Below are positions 46,435 through 56,182 of a DNA stretch of 64,000 nucleotides, in pieces. The DNA is from Vreelandella zhuhanensis (GTDB taxonomy: Bacteria; Pseudomonadota; Gammaproteobacteria; Pseudomonadales; Halomonadaceae). Location: positions 62,001 to 126,000 of the forward strand of contig NZ_WTKP01000005.1 of NCBI RefSeq assembly GCF_009793355.1, written 5' to 3'. How positions within the stretch are numbered: position 1 is the stretch's first letter; the number at the start of each line of letters is the position of its first letter. Both the position numbers and the translations under genes were made by a program. The notes beneath the pieces were generated by a model. It was not told the origin of the DNA and ran no database searches. It saw nothing but the letters and a program-made list of their open reading frames with translations.

Positions 46435-47406
46435 ATGTCTGATCCCCTCGCACCGCCTGACTTTGTCTCCCTTTCCCATCTGGGCATTCTGGAGCTCAAA
46501 GGAAAGGGCGCCGAAACGCTGCTCCAAGGGCAGACAAGTGCCCAAGTGGCTCATGCCAACGGTAACTTCGCTCCCCTGACCTGCTTTTGCACCGCCAAGG
46601 GCCGTGTACTGGCAAATGCGCAGCTATGGAAAGTGGCAGAAGATCATTATCGCCTGATGCTTTCCCATGATTTGCTGGATTCTTTACTCGCCCATTTAAA
46701 GAAATTCGCCGCTTTCTACAAAGTGGAGTTACGCATTGCGCAAGAAATTTCTCTTATCGGCGTGATCGGTGAACATGCCGGACATCAAATGGCTCAAGCA
46801 CTCGAAGTGTCGCTACCTGACATTTCCTGGCATCAGGCGCAGTCCGCTTCACAGGATGCTCAATTGCTACGCCACCCTGGTCCCCAACCGCGCTGGCTGG
46901 CCTGTATCCCTCAAACGGGTATCGCCACTTTGGACGCCATCCCCCAAGCGAGTGTTTCCCAAGATGAAAGTCCTTGGAAGCTACTGGATATCCAGGCCGG
47001 TATTGCCTGGGTCACCTCAGCACAGCAGGATCAGTTCCTGCCACAAATGCTCAATTGGGAAGCTCTTGGGGGCATCAGTTTCAAGAAAGGCTGCTACATG
47101 GGCCAGGAAGTAGTCGCTCGAGCGCACTTTCGTGGTCAGGTCAAAAAACGCTTGGCCCGGGCCAAAGTGACCACGAACACCTCTATCGAGCCGGGTACGC
47201 CTGTATACGATGAAGCAGGTAAATCACGTGGCGAGGCTGTGGTCACGGCAGCGGATGCTCAAGGTAATATCGAGTTCCTGGCCGTACTGGCCACCAATGC
47301 GATAGAAGAGCTTTCTCTGAACGTTGAAGGCTATCCAGTTAGCTTGCTTGCCTTGCCCTACCCGATCGAACGCCTCGACCCGGAAACGCTGGTGGCTCAC
47401 GAATAA
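46435..47406 (+). CDS. ygfZ: YgfZ, folate-dependent Fe-S repair/biogenesis protein
   Basis: This 323-residue GcvT-like protein carries the YgfZ signature KGCYMGQE (218-225, with the essential cysteine C220). YgfZ uses tetrahydrofolate and helps make or repair certain Fe-S enzymes such as MiaB. The ATG at 46435 has CGGAG nine bases upstream; an ORF extension of ten codons has no such site. It diverges from the small HMA-like gene. Confidence 0.93.
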   Translation: MSDPLAPPDFVSLSHLGILELKGKGAETLLQGQTSAQVAHANGNFAPLTCFCTAKGRVLANAQLWKVAEDHYRLMLSHDLLDSLLAHLKKFAAFYKVELRIAQEISLIGVIGEHAGHQMAQALEVSLPDISWHQAQSASQDAQLLRHPGPQPRWLACIPQTGIATLDAIPQASVSQDESPWKLLDIQAGIAWVTSAQQDQFLPQMLNWEALGGISFKKGCYMGQEVVARAHFRGQVKKRLARAKVTTNTSIEPGTPVYDEAGKSRGEAVVTAADAQGNIEFLAVLATNAIEELSLNVEGYPVSLLALPYPIERLDPETLVAHE

Positions 47407-47442
47407 CTACTCTTCACCCTGACAAGTACTTTTAAAAACCAC

Positions 47443-47486
47443 CAAATGAACGTAACTTTTACATCGTCGCTCATTTGAACTATTCT
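47443..47486 (+). promoter_or_regulatory. Promoter and candidate operator of the RES/Xre toxin-antitoxin pair
   Basis: TTTACA (47458-47463) and TATTCT (47481-47486) are exactly 17 bp apart. CAAATGA (47443-47449) and its reverse complement TCATTTG (47471-47477) flank the -35 box and fall inside the spacer, where a bound antitoxin would block RNA polymerase. Confidence 0.6.
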
Positions 47487-47513
47487 TTCCTCATGGATGA
47501 GGAGGGTTCGGTC

Positions 47514-47915
47514 ATGTCTCTACAACAAATGAGCACAGATAAACGCAAGGGAATGGCGGCGGCGGCCATGCGCACCTACCCCGGCATTTCCAAGGCTTGG
47601 GGGCTCAAGGAGCACGAGGCAGCCATTCTGTTAGGTGTCCCTGACTCCACTTACCGCCGTTGGAAAAACGACCCTCAAAGCGCACGGCTCGATGTCAATC
47701 ATCTTGAACGCGTGTCGCTGATTCTGGGTATTTACAAAGCACTGCACATCTTGCTGCCCAATCAACAAGCTGCCGACACCTGGCTACAGCGTCCCAACCA
47801 CAATCCCCTCTTTGCGGACCACTCACCTATCGAACGTTTGCTCAATGGCCAGGTATCCGATCTTTACATCGTGCGCCAGCACCTGGATGCAGCGCGCGGT
47901 GGGGGCCATGCATGA
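47514..47915 (+). CDS. Xre/MbcA/ParS-family antitoxin
   Basis: This 133-residue antitoxin has an Xre-like helix-turn-helix (about 15-60: AWGLKEHEAAILLGVPDSTYRRWKND) and a C-terminal toxin-binding domain (DUF2384 type: HSPIERLLNGQVSDLYIVRQHL). It neutralises the RES toxin encoded directly downstream and usually represses the operon. The ATG at 47514 has GAGGAGGG seven bases upstream; the ORF extends 13 codons further without support. Its stop overlaps the toxin start (ATGA). Confidence 0.88.
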   Translation: MSLQQMSTDKRKGMAAAAMRTYPGISKAWGLKEHEAAILLGVPDSTYRRWKNDPQSARLDVNHLERVSLILGIYKALHILLPNQQAADTWLQRPNHNPLFADHSPIERLLNGQVSDLYIVRQHLDAARGGGHA

Positions 47916-48592
47916 GCTTTGCGCTGAGAGCGGTCAAGTGGCATCCCAGCTACCGCATCATTGCCTCACGCTTCCCTCCCATCGACTTGTTCGAGTCGGT
48001 CAACGACTCGCCTGACGACTGGGTATTGCTCAACGAGCTGGAAGGCGAGACCTCAGCGCGACTGCGCGAAGAAGCTGGAGCCATCCACCTAGTACGCGAA
48101 AAAGACCGTCGCTACGGCCAGGGTTGGACACCGGTGATGGCGGCATTTTGTCATTTCCCCATGACTGGCTCGCGGTTCACGGATGGTACTTTCGGGGCTT
48201 ATTACTGTGCCTCGACGGAAACCACGGCCATTGCGGAAACCCGTTATCACGCCGAGCATTTCATGCGGGAATCTTGCGAGCCTCCCATGATGCTGCAGCA
48301 GCGTGTCTATCTTTCCAACCTGTCAGGCAATTTGCTCGACCTGCATGAAGCAGTAGACGCTCAATCGCTGTTGGCTCCCGACGACTGGTCAGCTGCACAG
48401 GCATTCGGCCGCCAGGCACGGGAAGACCGGCATGACGGGATTCTCTACCCGAGTGTGCGAGACACAGGCGGGACCTGTACTGCCGTGCTACGACCCCCGA
48501 TTCTTTCCGCCACCTGGCAGGGCCGGCATCTGGGCTACGAGTGGGATGGAGAATGCATACGCAATGTTTTCGAGCTGACAATTCTTGGCTGA
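47912..48592 (+). CDS. RES-domain toxin (NAD+-degrading family)
   Basis: This 226-residue RES-family protein shows the conserved blocks GSRFTDGTFGAYYCASTETTAIAETRYH, with the key arginine and glutamate, and GILYPSVRDTGGTCTAVL. Studied members (ParT, MbcT, Res) consume or transfer ADP-ribose from NAD+ and stop growth. It is translationally coupled to the antitoxin by ATGA. The longer form (about 226 rather than 150-170 residues) matches the RES subgroup in which the domain fills the protein. It faces tatD, 20 bp away. Confidence 0.87.
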   Translation: MSFALRAVKWHPSYRIIASRFPPIDLFESVNDSPDDWVLLNELEGETSARLREEAGAIHLVREKDRRYGQGWTPVMAAFCHFPMTGSRFTDGTFGAYYCASTETTAIAETRYHAEHFMRESCEPPMMLQQRVYLSNLSGNLLDLHEAVDAQSLLAPDDWSAAQAFGRQAREDRHDGILYPSVRDTGGTCTAVLRPPILSATWQGRHLGYEWDGECIRNVFELTILG

Positions 48593-48612
48593 CCGAGCAA
48601 AAGCAAGAGCGC

Positions 48613-49398
48613 TCAAACAGCGAGTCCCTGAAGGCGAAACAGTTTTTTCGTGGTCGTCGTGGCAGTACTGGCCACTTCCTCTACCGTCTGGCCTCTGAGC
48701 TCGGCGACGGCCCGACACACCTTGGCCACCCGTGCCGGCTCGTTACGCTTACCTTGATAGCCGCAAAGCGGCATATCGGGGCTATCGGTTTCCAGCACAT
48801 AGGCGTCGTCGGGAAGCGATTTCACTGCTCGATGCAGGCGTTTGGCGCGTTCATAGGTGGTAGCACCCCCTAACCCCAGCACAAATCCCAGGTCCACAAA
48901 CTTGGCTGCCTGCTCGGGCGACCCGGCAAAGGCATGAATCAGCCCTCCGGCGGGGAGTTTCAGCTCGCGCAGGCGTTTTCCCACTTGGTCATTGGCATGC
49001 ACGCAGTGAATCACAATCGGCAGGTCACGGTCCTTGGCGATGCGTAACTGGGCATTGAAATACTCCCATTGCGCGTCCCAGCTCTCCTTGAAACGCGCAT
49101 CGATTCCGCACTCACCTATCGCGACAACCTCAGGCGCCAGACCTTCGAGATGCTCATCCAAAGCATGTTCCAGCGCCTTGATATCCTCATTCCGGTGTTC
49201 CTCCATGAAATAAGGATGTAATCCGAGACTTATGCTGACATCGTCTCGCTTGCCCAATGCCAGCACTTTCTCCCAGCGCGCCTTGGTGGTGCCAGGCACC
49301 ATGAAATGCACTACTCCCACCGCTTTCGCCCTTTTGAACATCGCCTCACGGTCGCTATCGAAATCGGGAAAATCCAGGTGGCAGTGGGCATCGATCAT
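48613..49398 (-). CDS. TatD family metal-dependent hydrolase/DNase
   Basis: This 261-residue TIM-barrel hydrolase has the metal ligands of the family: HCHLD (residues 5-9), GECGID, HCVHAND, HAFAGS and ETDSPDMPL. TatD proteins have 3'-5' exonuclease or DNase activity. AGGAG lies seven bases before the ATG. It is closer to the YjjV/YcfH group than can be resolved here. It follows prfC after about 50 bp on the same strand. Confidence 0.92.
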   Translation of the reverse strand: MIDAHCHLDFPDFDSDREAMFKRAKAVGVVHFMVPGTTKARWEKVLALGKRDDVSISLGLHPYFMEEHRNEDIKALEHALDEHLEGLAPEVVAIGECGIDARFKESWDAQWEYFNAQLRIAKDRDLPIVIHCVHANDQVGKRLRELKLPAGGLIHAFAGSPEQAAKFVDLGFVLGLGGATTYERAKRLHRAVKSLPDDAYVLETDSPDMPLCGYQGKRNEPARVAKVCRAVAELRGQTVEEVASTATTTTKKLFRLQGLAV

Positions 49399-49447
49399 TT
49401 CCGCGCTCCTCTGTTTTCTCTGGCGTTGCTCTCTGGCTTACGCTTGC

Positions 49448-51037
49448 TTAATGCTCCCGCGTCGGCTGGAAGCGTATTTCCGGCCAGCGTTCCTGGGTCA
49501 TCTGCAGATTGACCCTTGTAGGGGCAATGTAGGTCAGGTAGCCGCCACCGTCGATGGCCAGGTTGGTGCTCGCCTTGCGCTTGAATTCCTCAAGCTTCTT
49601 GGCATCCTCGCTATACACCCAACGAGCAGTATTGACGTTGATGCCTTCATACAAACAATCGACCTTGTATTCTTCTTTCAGCCGATGGGCCACCACATCG
49701 AACTGCAGCGTACCGACCGCGCCCAGTATCAGGTCGTTATTATCTATCGGCATGAAGACCTGCGTCGCCCCTTCTTCGGAAAGCTGTTGCAGGCCCTTGT
49801 GCAGCGCTTTCATCTTGAGCGGATCTTTCAACCGCACACGCTTGAACAATTCAGGGGCAAAGTGCGGAATACCGGTAAAGCGCATGTCTTCGCCGACGGT
49901 AAAGGTATCGCCGATCTGGATCGTGCCATGGTTATGCAGGCCGATAATATCGCCGGGCCAGGCTTCTTCCACATGGGCACGATCGGACGCCATGAACGTC
50001 AGAGCATCGGCGATCTTGACGTCCTTCTTGATTCGCACATGGCGCATCTTCATGTTCTTGTCGTACTTGCCCGAGCAGACCCGTAGGAAGGCAATGCGGT
50101 CGCGGTGATTGGGATCCATGTTGGCCTGAATCTTGAACACAAACCCGGTGAAGCGCTCATCATCGGGCTCGACGACACGCACATCGGTCTTATGGGGCTG
50201 AGGTGCCGGTGCATACTCGACAAAGCCATCGAGCATTTCACGCACCCCGAAGTTACCCATGGCGGTACCGAAATACACTGGGCTCAGGTCGCCACGCAGG
50301 TAGGCATCGTGATCGAAGCGATGAGCGGCGCCACGCACCAGTTCCACTTCTATGCGCAGCTCTTCCGCCTGGTCTTCGCCGAGCACGGCATCCACCTCAG
50401 GGTTGTCCAACCCTTCGATACGCCGGTCCTCGGGAATTCGGCTGCCCTGCCCTTGGGTATAGAGATGAATCACATCATTATAAAGGTGATAGACACCTTT
50501 GAAGGCACGCCCCATGCCGATCGGCCAAGTCATCGGTGCACACTGAATATTGAGCACTTCTTCGACTTCGTCCATCACCTCTATGGGGTCGCGCGTCTCG
50601 CGGTCCATCTTGTTGATGAAGGTAAGGATCGGCGTGGTGCGCAAGCGACACACTTCCATCAGTTTGATGGTACGTGCCTCGACACCCTTGGCGCAGTCTA
50701 TCACCATCAGCGCTGAGTCCACCGCGGTCAGAGTGCGGTAGGTATCTTCCGAGAAGTCTTCGTGCCCCGGCGTATCCAGCAGGTTGACCATGCGCCCCCC
50801 ATAGGGGAACTGCATCACCGAGGTTGTCACCGAGATGCCGCGTTCCTGCTCCATTTTCATCCAGTCGGAAGTGGCGTGACGGTCGTTGCGCTTGCTCTTC
50901 ACCGAACCGGCCAGTTGGATGGCATTGCCGAACAACAGCATCTTTTCAGTGATAGTGGTCTTGCCCGCATCCGGGTGCGAAATGATGGCAAAGGTGCGCC
51001 GAAGCGCGGTCTGGCGGGCCAAATTGGTGTCTGTCAT
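49448..51037 (-). CDS. prfC: Peptide chain release factor 3
   Basis: This 529-residue translational GTPase has G1 [13 protein letters not shown], the switch region [24 protein letters not shown]3 [16 protein letters not shown] and G4 NKMDRE. RF3 recycles RF1/RF2 after termination. A GAGG Shine-Dalgarno lies four bases before the ATG. It is the upstream partner of tatD. Confidence 0.97.
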   Translation of the reverse strand: MTDTNLARQTALRRTFAIISHPDAGKTTITEKMLLFGNAIQLAGSVKSKRNDRHATSDWMKMEQERGISVTTSVMQFPYGGRMVNLLDTPGHEDFSEDTYRTLTAVDSALMVIDCAKGVEARTIKLMEVCRLRTTPILTFINKMDRETRDPIEVMDEVEEVLNIQCAPMTWPIGMGRAFKGVYHLYNDVIHLYTQGQGSRIPEDRRIEGLDNPEVDAVLGEDQAEELRIEVELVRGAAHRFDHDAYLRGDLSPVYFGTAMGNFGVREMLDGFVEYAPAPQPHKTDVRVVEPDDERFTGFVFKIQANMDPNHRDRIAFLRVCSGKYDKNMKMRHVRIKKDVKIADALTFMASDRAHVEEAWPGDIIGLHNHGTIQIGDTFTVGEDMRFTGIPHFAPELFKRVRLKDPLKMKALHKGLQQLSEEGATQVFMPIDNNDLILGAVGTLQFDVVAHRLKEEYKVDCLYEGINVNTARWVYSEDAKKLEEFKRKASTNLAIDGGGYLTYIAPTRVNLQMTQERWPEIRFQPTREH

Positions 51038-51337
51038 CTTGCCTCTTCAGTAATTTGTACTCAGCCTTGTACTTGCTTTGCAATTTACATGGCTAGACGC
51101 TTACGTTAATGAAGGCATTGTACCGCCGCAGCCCATTGGGTGCTACGCATGAGATAAGAGAGAACTTCGAAGAGACCTTCACGCAAAGAAGCACCACCCA
51201 TCCTCTTTCAGCCCCGCTAAGCGCATTGCCGGACCGAACATCATGGATTCGATTTGCTGGGTATCGAACTGTTTGGGGGGTCACCTACGCTCCGCTTCAG
51301 TGCAACAATAGTATAGCTTTTTGTGCATTAGAAATGC
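51038..51337. other. 300-bp gap between prfC and the Crp-like gene
   Basis: I see no supported gene here. The prfC end (51038-51110) must hold its promoter, but I could not choose -35/-10 boxes. No U-tract hairpin for the Crp-like gene was found. A plus-strand open frame from 51109 runs antisense through the regulator and has no family features. Confidence 0.6.
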
Positions 51338-52057
51338 TCATCGAGGCAGGTTCTGGCAATGCAGGTAAATCGGATCGAATTGCGAAAATTGCTTCAATCG
51401 CTCCCAGTCAAGAATCGTCAAACGTTTCTTTTCCAGCGATACCAAGCCCTCCTGACGCAGCTTTTGAAGAGCACGGTTGGTATGTACCGGTGTCAGCCCC
51501 ATCGACTCGCCGAGTTCCGCCTGGGTCAGTGGAAACTCAAAACTGTCGTTTTCAGCACAACCGGCAATCTGTGAACGTATCAGCATTTCACAAAAGACAT
51601 GTGCCAGTCGTGCCGCGGCTGGCCGAGTCCCCATATTGACCAACCATTCTCGCAAAACGGCTTCATCCACTAGGATGGACCAGAAAAGCGCTCGCGCCAG
51701 GCGATGATGATTTTCCATGATGTTACGCATTTCATCTGCTGGAAACTTGCGCAGTCTCATTGGCGTAAGCGCACGTATCGAGTGATCCATTTTCTCAAGG
51801 ATGGTGATATGCACATCGCATGGATCTCCCGGGATCAGGTAAGCCATGATGTGAACCTCACCGTTTTTCAGAAGTTTGTAGCGACATGCCCATCCCTTTT
51901 CTATGAGGTAGACGTGCTCGGGTCGCTCGCCCTCGTTGATAATGACCTCACCTTTGTCCACATGAAAGCTTTGGGTAGCCGCATTCACCAGCACCTGTTT
52001 TTCTTCGTTGGAGAGAGTCATGTAGTAACTCAGCTTATTAATTAGTGCCTCAATCAC
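51338..52057 (-). CDS. Crp/Fnr family transcriptional regulator
   Basis: This 239-residue regulator has a cyclic-nucleotide-binding-like beta-roll (about 25-125: DKGEVIINEGERPEHVYLIEKGWACRYKLLKNG), a dimer helix and a C-terminal winged helix (LTQAELGESMGLTPVHTNRALQKLRQEGLVSLEKKRLTI). It lacks the N-terminal FNR cysteine cluster, and I could not confirm the cAMP-binding residues, so the signal is unknown. Translation starts at GTG with AGGAG seven bases upstream. A TATATAA stretch about 40 bp upstream may be the -10. Confidence 0.85.
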   Translation of the reverse strand: MIEALINKLSYYMTLSNEEKQVLVNAATQSFHVDKGEVIINEGERPEHVYLIEKGWACRYKLLKNGEVHIMAYLIPGDPCDVHITILEKMDHSIRALTPMRLRKFPADEMRNIMENHHRLARALFWSILVDEAVLREWLVNMGTRPAAARLAHVFCEMLIRSQIAGCAENDSFEFPLTQAELGESMGLTPVHTNRALQKLRQEGLVSLEKKRLTILDWERLKQFSQFDPIYLHCQNLPR

Positions 52058-52164
52058 TGCCTCTCTCCTCTGTTTGGTTTTGGTTTATAGCTACCGTTTA
52101 TATAGATAAAGTTAGTGTGATAGGCATGGAAGAGAGAAAAAGAATTTTTTCAACAAAAAACTGG

Positions 52165-54834
52165 TTAGGTTGTAATGCTTAAATTAGGGCTGTTGACGGC
52201 TGCCTTGAGCGCTTGCATGTCGCGCGGGGCAACCCCCAAGTCGCACCAGTCTTCCGGATGGCAGCTGAACAACAACACCTGATGGCGCTCTGCGGCATCG
52301 AATAGAATCCGTTTCATCTGCTCCAGACGCTGGGCGTCGCTGTGCACCAAGGCGTCGTCAAGAATGATAAGCGTAGGACGCCCTGCCTCACGCAGCAAAT
52401 CTGCGTAGGCCAGGCGACTGATCAAACCCATCTGCTCGCGCGCACCGAAGCTCAGTGCTTCCAGGCCACCATGCTCAACTCCAAAAGTTTGCGTACGGGT
52501 TAACTGAGCGGGAATCAAATTTTCATCGACGCTCAGGCTGGCCTGAGGAAACAACAGCGCCAGGTAGTGGTTGAGATGCCGCTGTAACGGGGCCTGCAGG
52601 CGCTGAGTCAATGCCTGGCGTTTTTCCTTGAGCAACGTATGTAACAAGGAAAGCGCCGCCATTCGCCGTTGCATCTCAGCGTAACGACGTTCGAGTTGCT
52701 CGCAAACCAGCAAGCATTCTGTGCGTTGCTCTTCCAGCCCTTCGGCACTATGTGCCTCAAGACGGCTATGTAGCTCGGTCAGCGCCAGCTCGCGATCATG
52801 GACGGCTTTTTCAAGCTGCTCGGCGCTACGCGCAAAGCGCTGCACATCCTGCTGTAGCAATACAGGCTGTGCAGCGTTGATACGCTGTTGTCGATTGGCA
52901 ATGCGCTGTTCAAGCGAGGCATGCTCAGCGCGCTGCTCCACTAACTGCTGACTGAGTTCGCGTTCGCGCTGCTGACGATCTGGTGCCGAGAGCTCAGCCT
53001 GTAAACGCTGCAATTCTGCATCATTATTGACCGCATCCCGGCGGGCGCCGTTCAATGCCAGCTGGTGATCGCTCTGGCGCTTTTCGGCCATTTTAAGCGC
53101 CTGTTCAGCTGCTGTGCGTTGCGCTTCGGCATCAACCAGGCTCGGCGCTTCCTCAGCTAGTACCGTCGAGTTGCGACATTGTGCGGAAAACGTCTCGCAT
53201 TGCTGTTTGCAGCTCTCACATGCCTGGCTCAACAAGTCGATACCTTCCGGTGCCAAGCTACTTAATAGCCGCTCGTTGGCCTGAATTTCGATATGCAAAC
53301 GTTGATAGACTTCCATGCGCTGTTCGGCTTCGGCCAGGGAAGTGATCTCAAGTTGCTCGAACAGAGCCTTGAGTGCCTCTTCCAGCTGTCTATGCCGGCG
53401 TGACAGCTCGCCGATATCTTCTCCGCCTGGAATGATACGCAGACGCCCCACGCCGGGGATCATCATTTCCCCCGACTCGAGCAGTAACGTCTCCCCCTGC
53501 ATGGTCAATGCCTGGCCATCGAGCTCGACTGCCTGGTCCGGCAATATATCGTATTGCAGGCGTGTAGCGACGCTTTGCAGCCGAATGCCCAGGTCGTCGC
53601 GTTGCTTGTGTTGCTTGCGTAGCTTGTCCAGGATCGGCTCATCGATTCTCCGGCATGGTAAAGCCCGGCGCTGCTCCAACAACTCAGCCTGGACGCGGTA
53701 GGCTTTTTCGAGTCTGTCATCCAGAGCGACACGTTCCCGAGACAGACGTTCCAACTCCTGCAGCAAGCGACCTGCCTGCTCTTGCTGTCGAGCTTGCTGC
53801 GCGATATGGCATGCCTGCCGATAGCTTTTTTCCGCTCGCTGATGCTCGGCATTGATATCAGCATTCCCCTCATTCAGCGCCTGCAGAGTTTGCTTGGCGT
53901 GCTGGGCAGCACTCTGGCGCTGCAGCAGCGTCTGTTGCTGACGCTGGAAAGCTTCGAGCTGCTCACGCAGAAGAATCAGGGTATTCTGACAGCTTTGTAA
54001 CGCTTGCTGATCCACTGCCTGGGCCTGTTGAAGGGTCTCGACGTCGGCCAACGCTTTTTCGGCGGCCTGTTGTTGCTGGCGTAGCATTTGCCAGGGTTTT
54101 TCCCGAGCATCCATTGCATGCTGCTTACGCAGCTCGGACAGTCGGTCGACCTCTTGGCGATAGTTGGCAATACGCGTTTCCAGACCGACAAGCTCTTCTC
54201 GCTGCTGAGCAATCTGGACGGGGAGTTTGGCGAATTCGCCTCGCGGCTTTCCGGTAGCAGTGAGAAACACGGCCTTCTGGGTGGCCACCGCCTGGATAAT
54301 TTCATCTCCTCCGCTGCTGGTCACCTCTCCCAGACCAGCTCCCAAGGCCGATTGCAAATGATCGGCCGCATGTTCCACCGCTGGCCGCAGTTCATGCCCG
54401 GCGCCCTGCTCGATCCACAGAAGTCCGGGAATCCCCCAATGCTCTGCCTTGCTGGCCCCGCGTGCGGGATGTTGAAAGCCCAGCAGATCAGCCAACTGCT
54501 CTTCGGCGTCATCTCCACTGTAATGCACGCCGGCAATCTCCAAGTCACAGCGTTTGCGTCCTAGAAACCGTTTTTCCAACCGCCAATGCCGATCCTGCCA
54601 GTCGAACTCAAGCGTCACCTGAGGCGTAGCCGAGGAATCGCCCCAAGGTTGCAGGTCGCTGACACTGCTGGAACGGTGACGCTCGAAAAAGGCAGCACGG
54701 ATGGCGCTGGCAATGGTGCTCTTGCCGGATTCGTTAGGGCCGGTAAAAACATTGATCCCGGGCTGGAGATTATCCACCATCAAGGGATGCTGAAACTGGC
54801 GTAGCTGCTCAATGCGTATTCGCTTGAGTTTCAT
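52165..54834 (-). CDS. Rad50/SbcC-like ATPase (YhaN-type)
   Basis: This 889-residue SMC-like ATPase has Walker A GPNESGKST (32-40), two long coiled-coil arms (about 205-420 and 480-800), a small inserted beta-rich segment (about 430-472: AVELDGQALTMQGETLLLE) and C-terminal signature LSFGAREQ with Walker B LIILDDALVHSD. A C-x-x-C at 539-542 (ACESCKQQC) could be a zinc-hook-like site, though off-centre. It is coupled by ATGA to the nuclease subunit. The pair resembles YhaN/YhaO of Firmicutes and some proteobacteria more than classical SbcCD; likely role is DNA end processing. Confidence 0.85.
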   Translation of the reverse strand: MKLKRIRIEQLRQFQHPLMVDNLQPGINVFTGPNESGKSTIASAIRAAFFERHRSSSVSDLQPWGDSSATPQVTLEFDWQDRHWRLEKRFLGRKRCDLEIAGVHYSGDDAEEQLADLLGFQHPARGASKAEHWGIPGLLWIEQGAGHELRPAVEHAADHLQSALGAGLGEVTSSGGDEIIQAVATQKAVFLTATGKPRGEFAKLPVQIAQQREELVGLETRIANYRQEVDRLSELRKQHAMDAREKPWQMLRQQQQAAEKALADVETLQQAQAVDQQALQSCQNTLILLREQLEAFQRQQQTLLQRQSAAQHAKQTLQALNEGNADINAEHQRAEKSYRQACHIAQQARQQEQAGRLLQELERLSRERVALDDRLEKAYRVQAELLEQRRALPCRRIDEPILDKLRKQHKQRDDLGIRLQSVATRLQYDILPDQAVELDGQALTMQGETLLLESGEMMIPGVGRLRIIPGGEDIGELSRRHRQLEEALKALFEQLEITSLAEAEQRMEVYQRLHIEIQANERLLSSLAPEGIDLLSQACESCKQQCETFSAQCRNSTVLAEEAPSLVDAEAQRTAAEQALKMAEKRQSDHQLALNGARRDAVNNDAELQRLQAELSAPDRQQRERELSQQLVEQRAEHASLEQRIANRQQRINAAQPVLLQQDVQRFARSAEQLEKAVHDRELALTELHSRLEAHSAEGLEEQRTECLLVCEQLERRYAEMQRRMAALSLLHTLLKEKRQALTQRLQAPLQRHLNHYLALLFPQASLSVDENLIPAQLTRTQTFGVEHGGLEALSFGAREQMGLISRLAYADLLREAGRPTLIILDDALVHSDAQRLEQMKRILFDAAERHQVLLFSCHPEDWCDLGVAPRDMQALKAAVNSPNLSITT

Positions 54835-56003
54835 GCGTTATCTTCCCGTTCCAGCGTGCCCATACCCAATGCCGATTCCTCGGCACTCGATGCAGCCTGG
54901 GGCAAGCGCTCACGCAGCAGGCCCGCCAGTAGCACCAGGGCATCGCGGGAGGCTTCGTCATCATGCAAGGACTGTTGCGCACGCAGCTCATCGATCACAT
55001 CCCCTAGATAGCCATCGGCATCAAGAGCGGCAACATCGGCATCGGTAGGCTGCAGGCGTAGTGCCGAGAGATCGTACTGCACGCTGCGATGCCGGGCCTC
55101 GGCTTCGGCCAACGCTTGGATGAGCCGCTGATGGCCCGCAAGGTCGGTATCTCCCGCAAGGTTCAAGGCCAGTACCGCCGGTGCAGGTAATGCTTCCAGA
55201 CGCTCGATCAAGCGGTCGATGTCGGAGTCGACTCCTAAGGTTTCCTGCCATTGGCGCCATTGAAACTCTCCCACCTGATGGGCAGTCACCCGCGGCGGTT
55301 GACCAGATTGTTCGAAGTCTACGATCAGGGCCTGACCGGCACCGTTATTCTTGAAACGTTCCTGCTCGGGCGTCCCGCTATACCAGGTGCGTTCATCAAT
55401 CCGTTTGAGACCATGCCAATCACCTAATGCCAGGTAATCCAGCCGGGCGCGTGCGGCCCGCTCGGCGGCGATGGGATTAGGTGAATCGATGTCATCCGCC
55501 AGCTGGCCCTGTACGCTGCCATGCGCCAGTCCAAGGCGTAATAGCCCCTCGGGGCTTTCGGCGTTATCGAACCAGGCGGTGAGATCTGCAGATGTCTGGC
55601 GCTGGGTCAATGGAGCCGCCAATACAGCGATACCTGACTGGGGAAAGGCATAGACACCAGGTTCAAGCAGTACTTCGACATGGGTTGGAATTGCCCCCAG
55701 CCGCTTGGCTCGGTGCCAGACACTCTCCGCCAAAGCGGCATCGTGGTTGCCCGGAATCAAGATCCAAGGACCCGAAAAACCTTGCATGGCATTGAATAAA
55801 CGCCGAACCGTGCGATCCGAGACAGTCTGTGCATCGAATACATCCCCGGCCACGAGCACCGCCGCCACAGCTTGCTCAGTGGCCAGGCGCGCCAACCGCT
55901 CGACAGCGCTGAACCGGGCCTCGGCCAAGGCGAGTGCGTCCTCCGGTGCAAAGCGGCCATATTGGCGCCCAATCTGCCAGTCTGCGGTATGCAGTAATCG
56001 CAC
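54831..56003 (-). CDS. Mre11/SbcD-like metallophosphoesterase nuclease (YhaO-type)
   Basis: This 390-residue protein has the calcineurin-like phosphoesterase motifs HTADWQIG (D8), VAGDVFDAQ, IPGNHD, LAHGS and ALGDWHGLK, and a C-terminal region for binding the ATPase. Mre11-type nucleases cut DNA ends under control of a Rad50-like ATPase. Translation starts at GTG; AAGGAG lies nine bases upstream. Its TGA overlaps the ATPase ATG. Upstream 56004-56182 holds the promoter region shared with a divergent membrane protein. Confidence 0.88.
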   Translation of the reverse strand: MRLLHTADWQIGRQYGRFAPEDALALAEARFSAVERLARLATEQAVAAVLVAGDVFDAQTVSDRTVRRLFNAMQGFSGPWILIPGNHDAALAESVWHRAKRLGAIPTHVEVLLEPGVYAFPQSGIAVLAAPLTQRQTSADLTAWFDNAESPEGLLRLGLAHGSVQGQLADDIDSPNPIAAERAARARLDYLALGDWHGLKRIDERTWYSGTPEQERFKNNGAGQALIVDFEQSGQPPRVTAHQVGEFQWRQWQETLGVDSDIDRLIERLEALPAPAVLALNLAGDTDLAGHQRLIQALAEAEARHRSVQYDLSALRLQPTDADVAALDADGYLGDVIDELRAQQSLHDDEASRDALVLLAGLLRERLPQAASSAEESALGMGTLEREDNA

Positions 56004-56182
56004 CCTTTGGGTCTCCTTTCCTGATTAGTTGATTACGTTAGAAATCATGACAGTTATACCATGCGAGAAAAAACAGCGGTGGCAAGAACACCTGTGATGG
56101 AAAATATGGAGTCCAACGTCTTTGGCGCCTAAGCTAGGAGAACGCTGATTACAGGTAACCCTCAAGAGAAGGACATATAATA

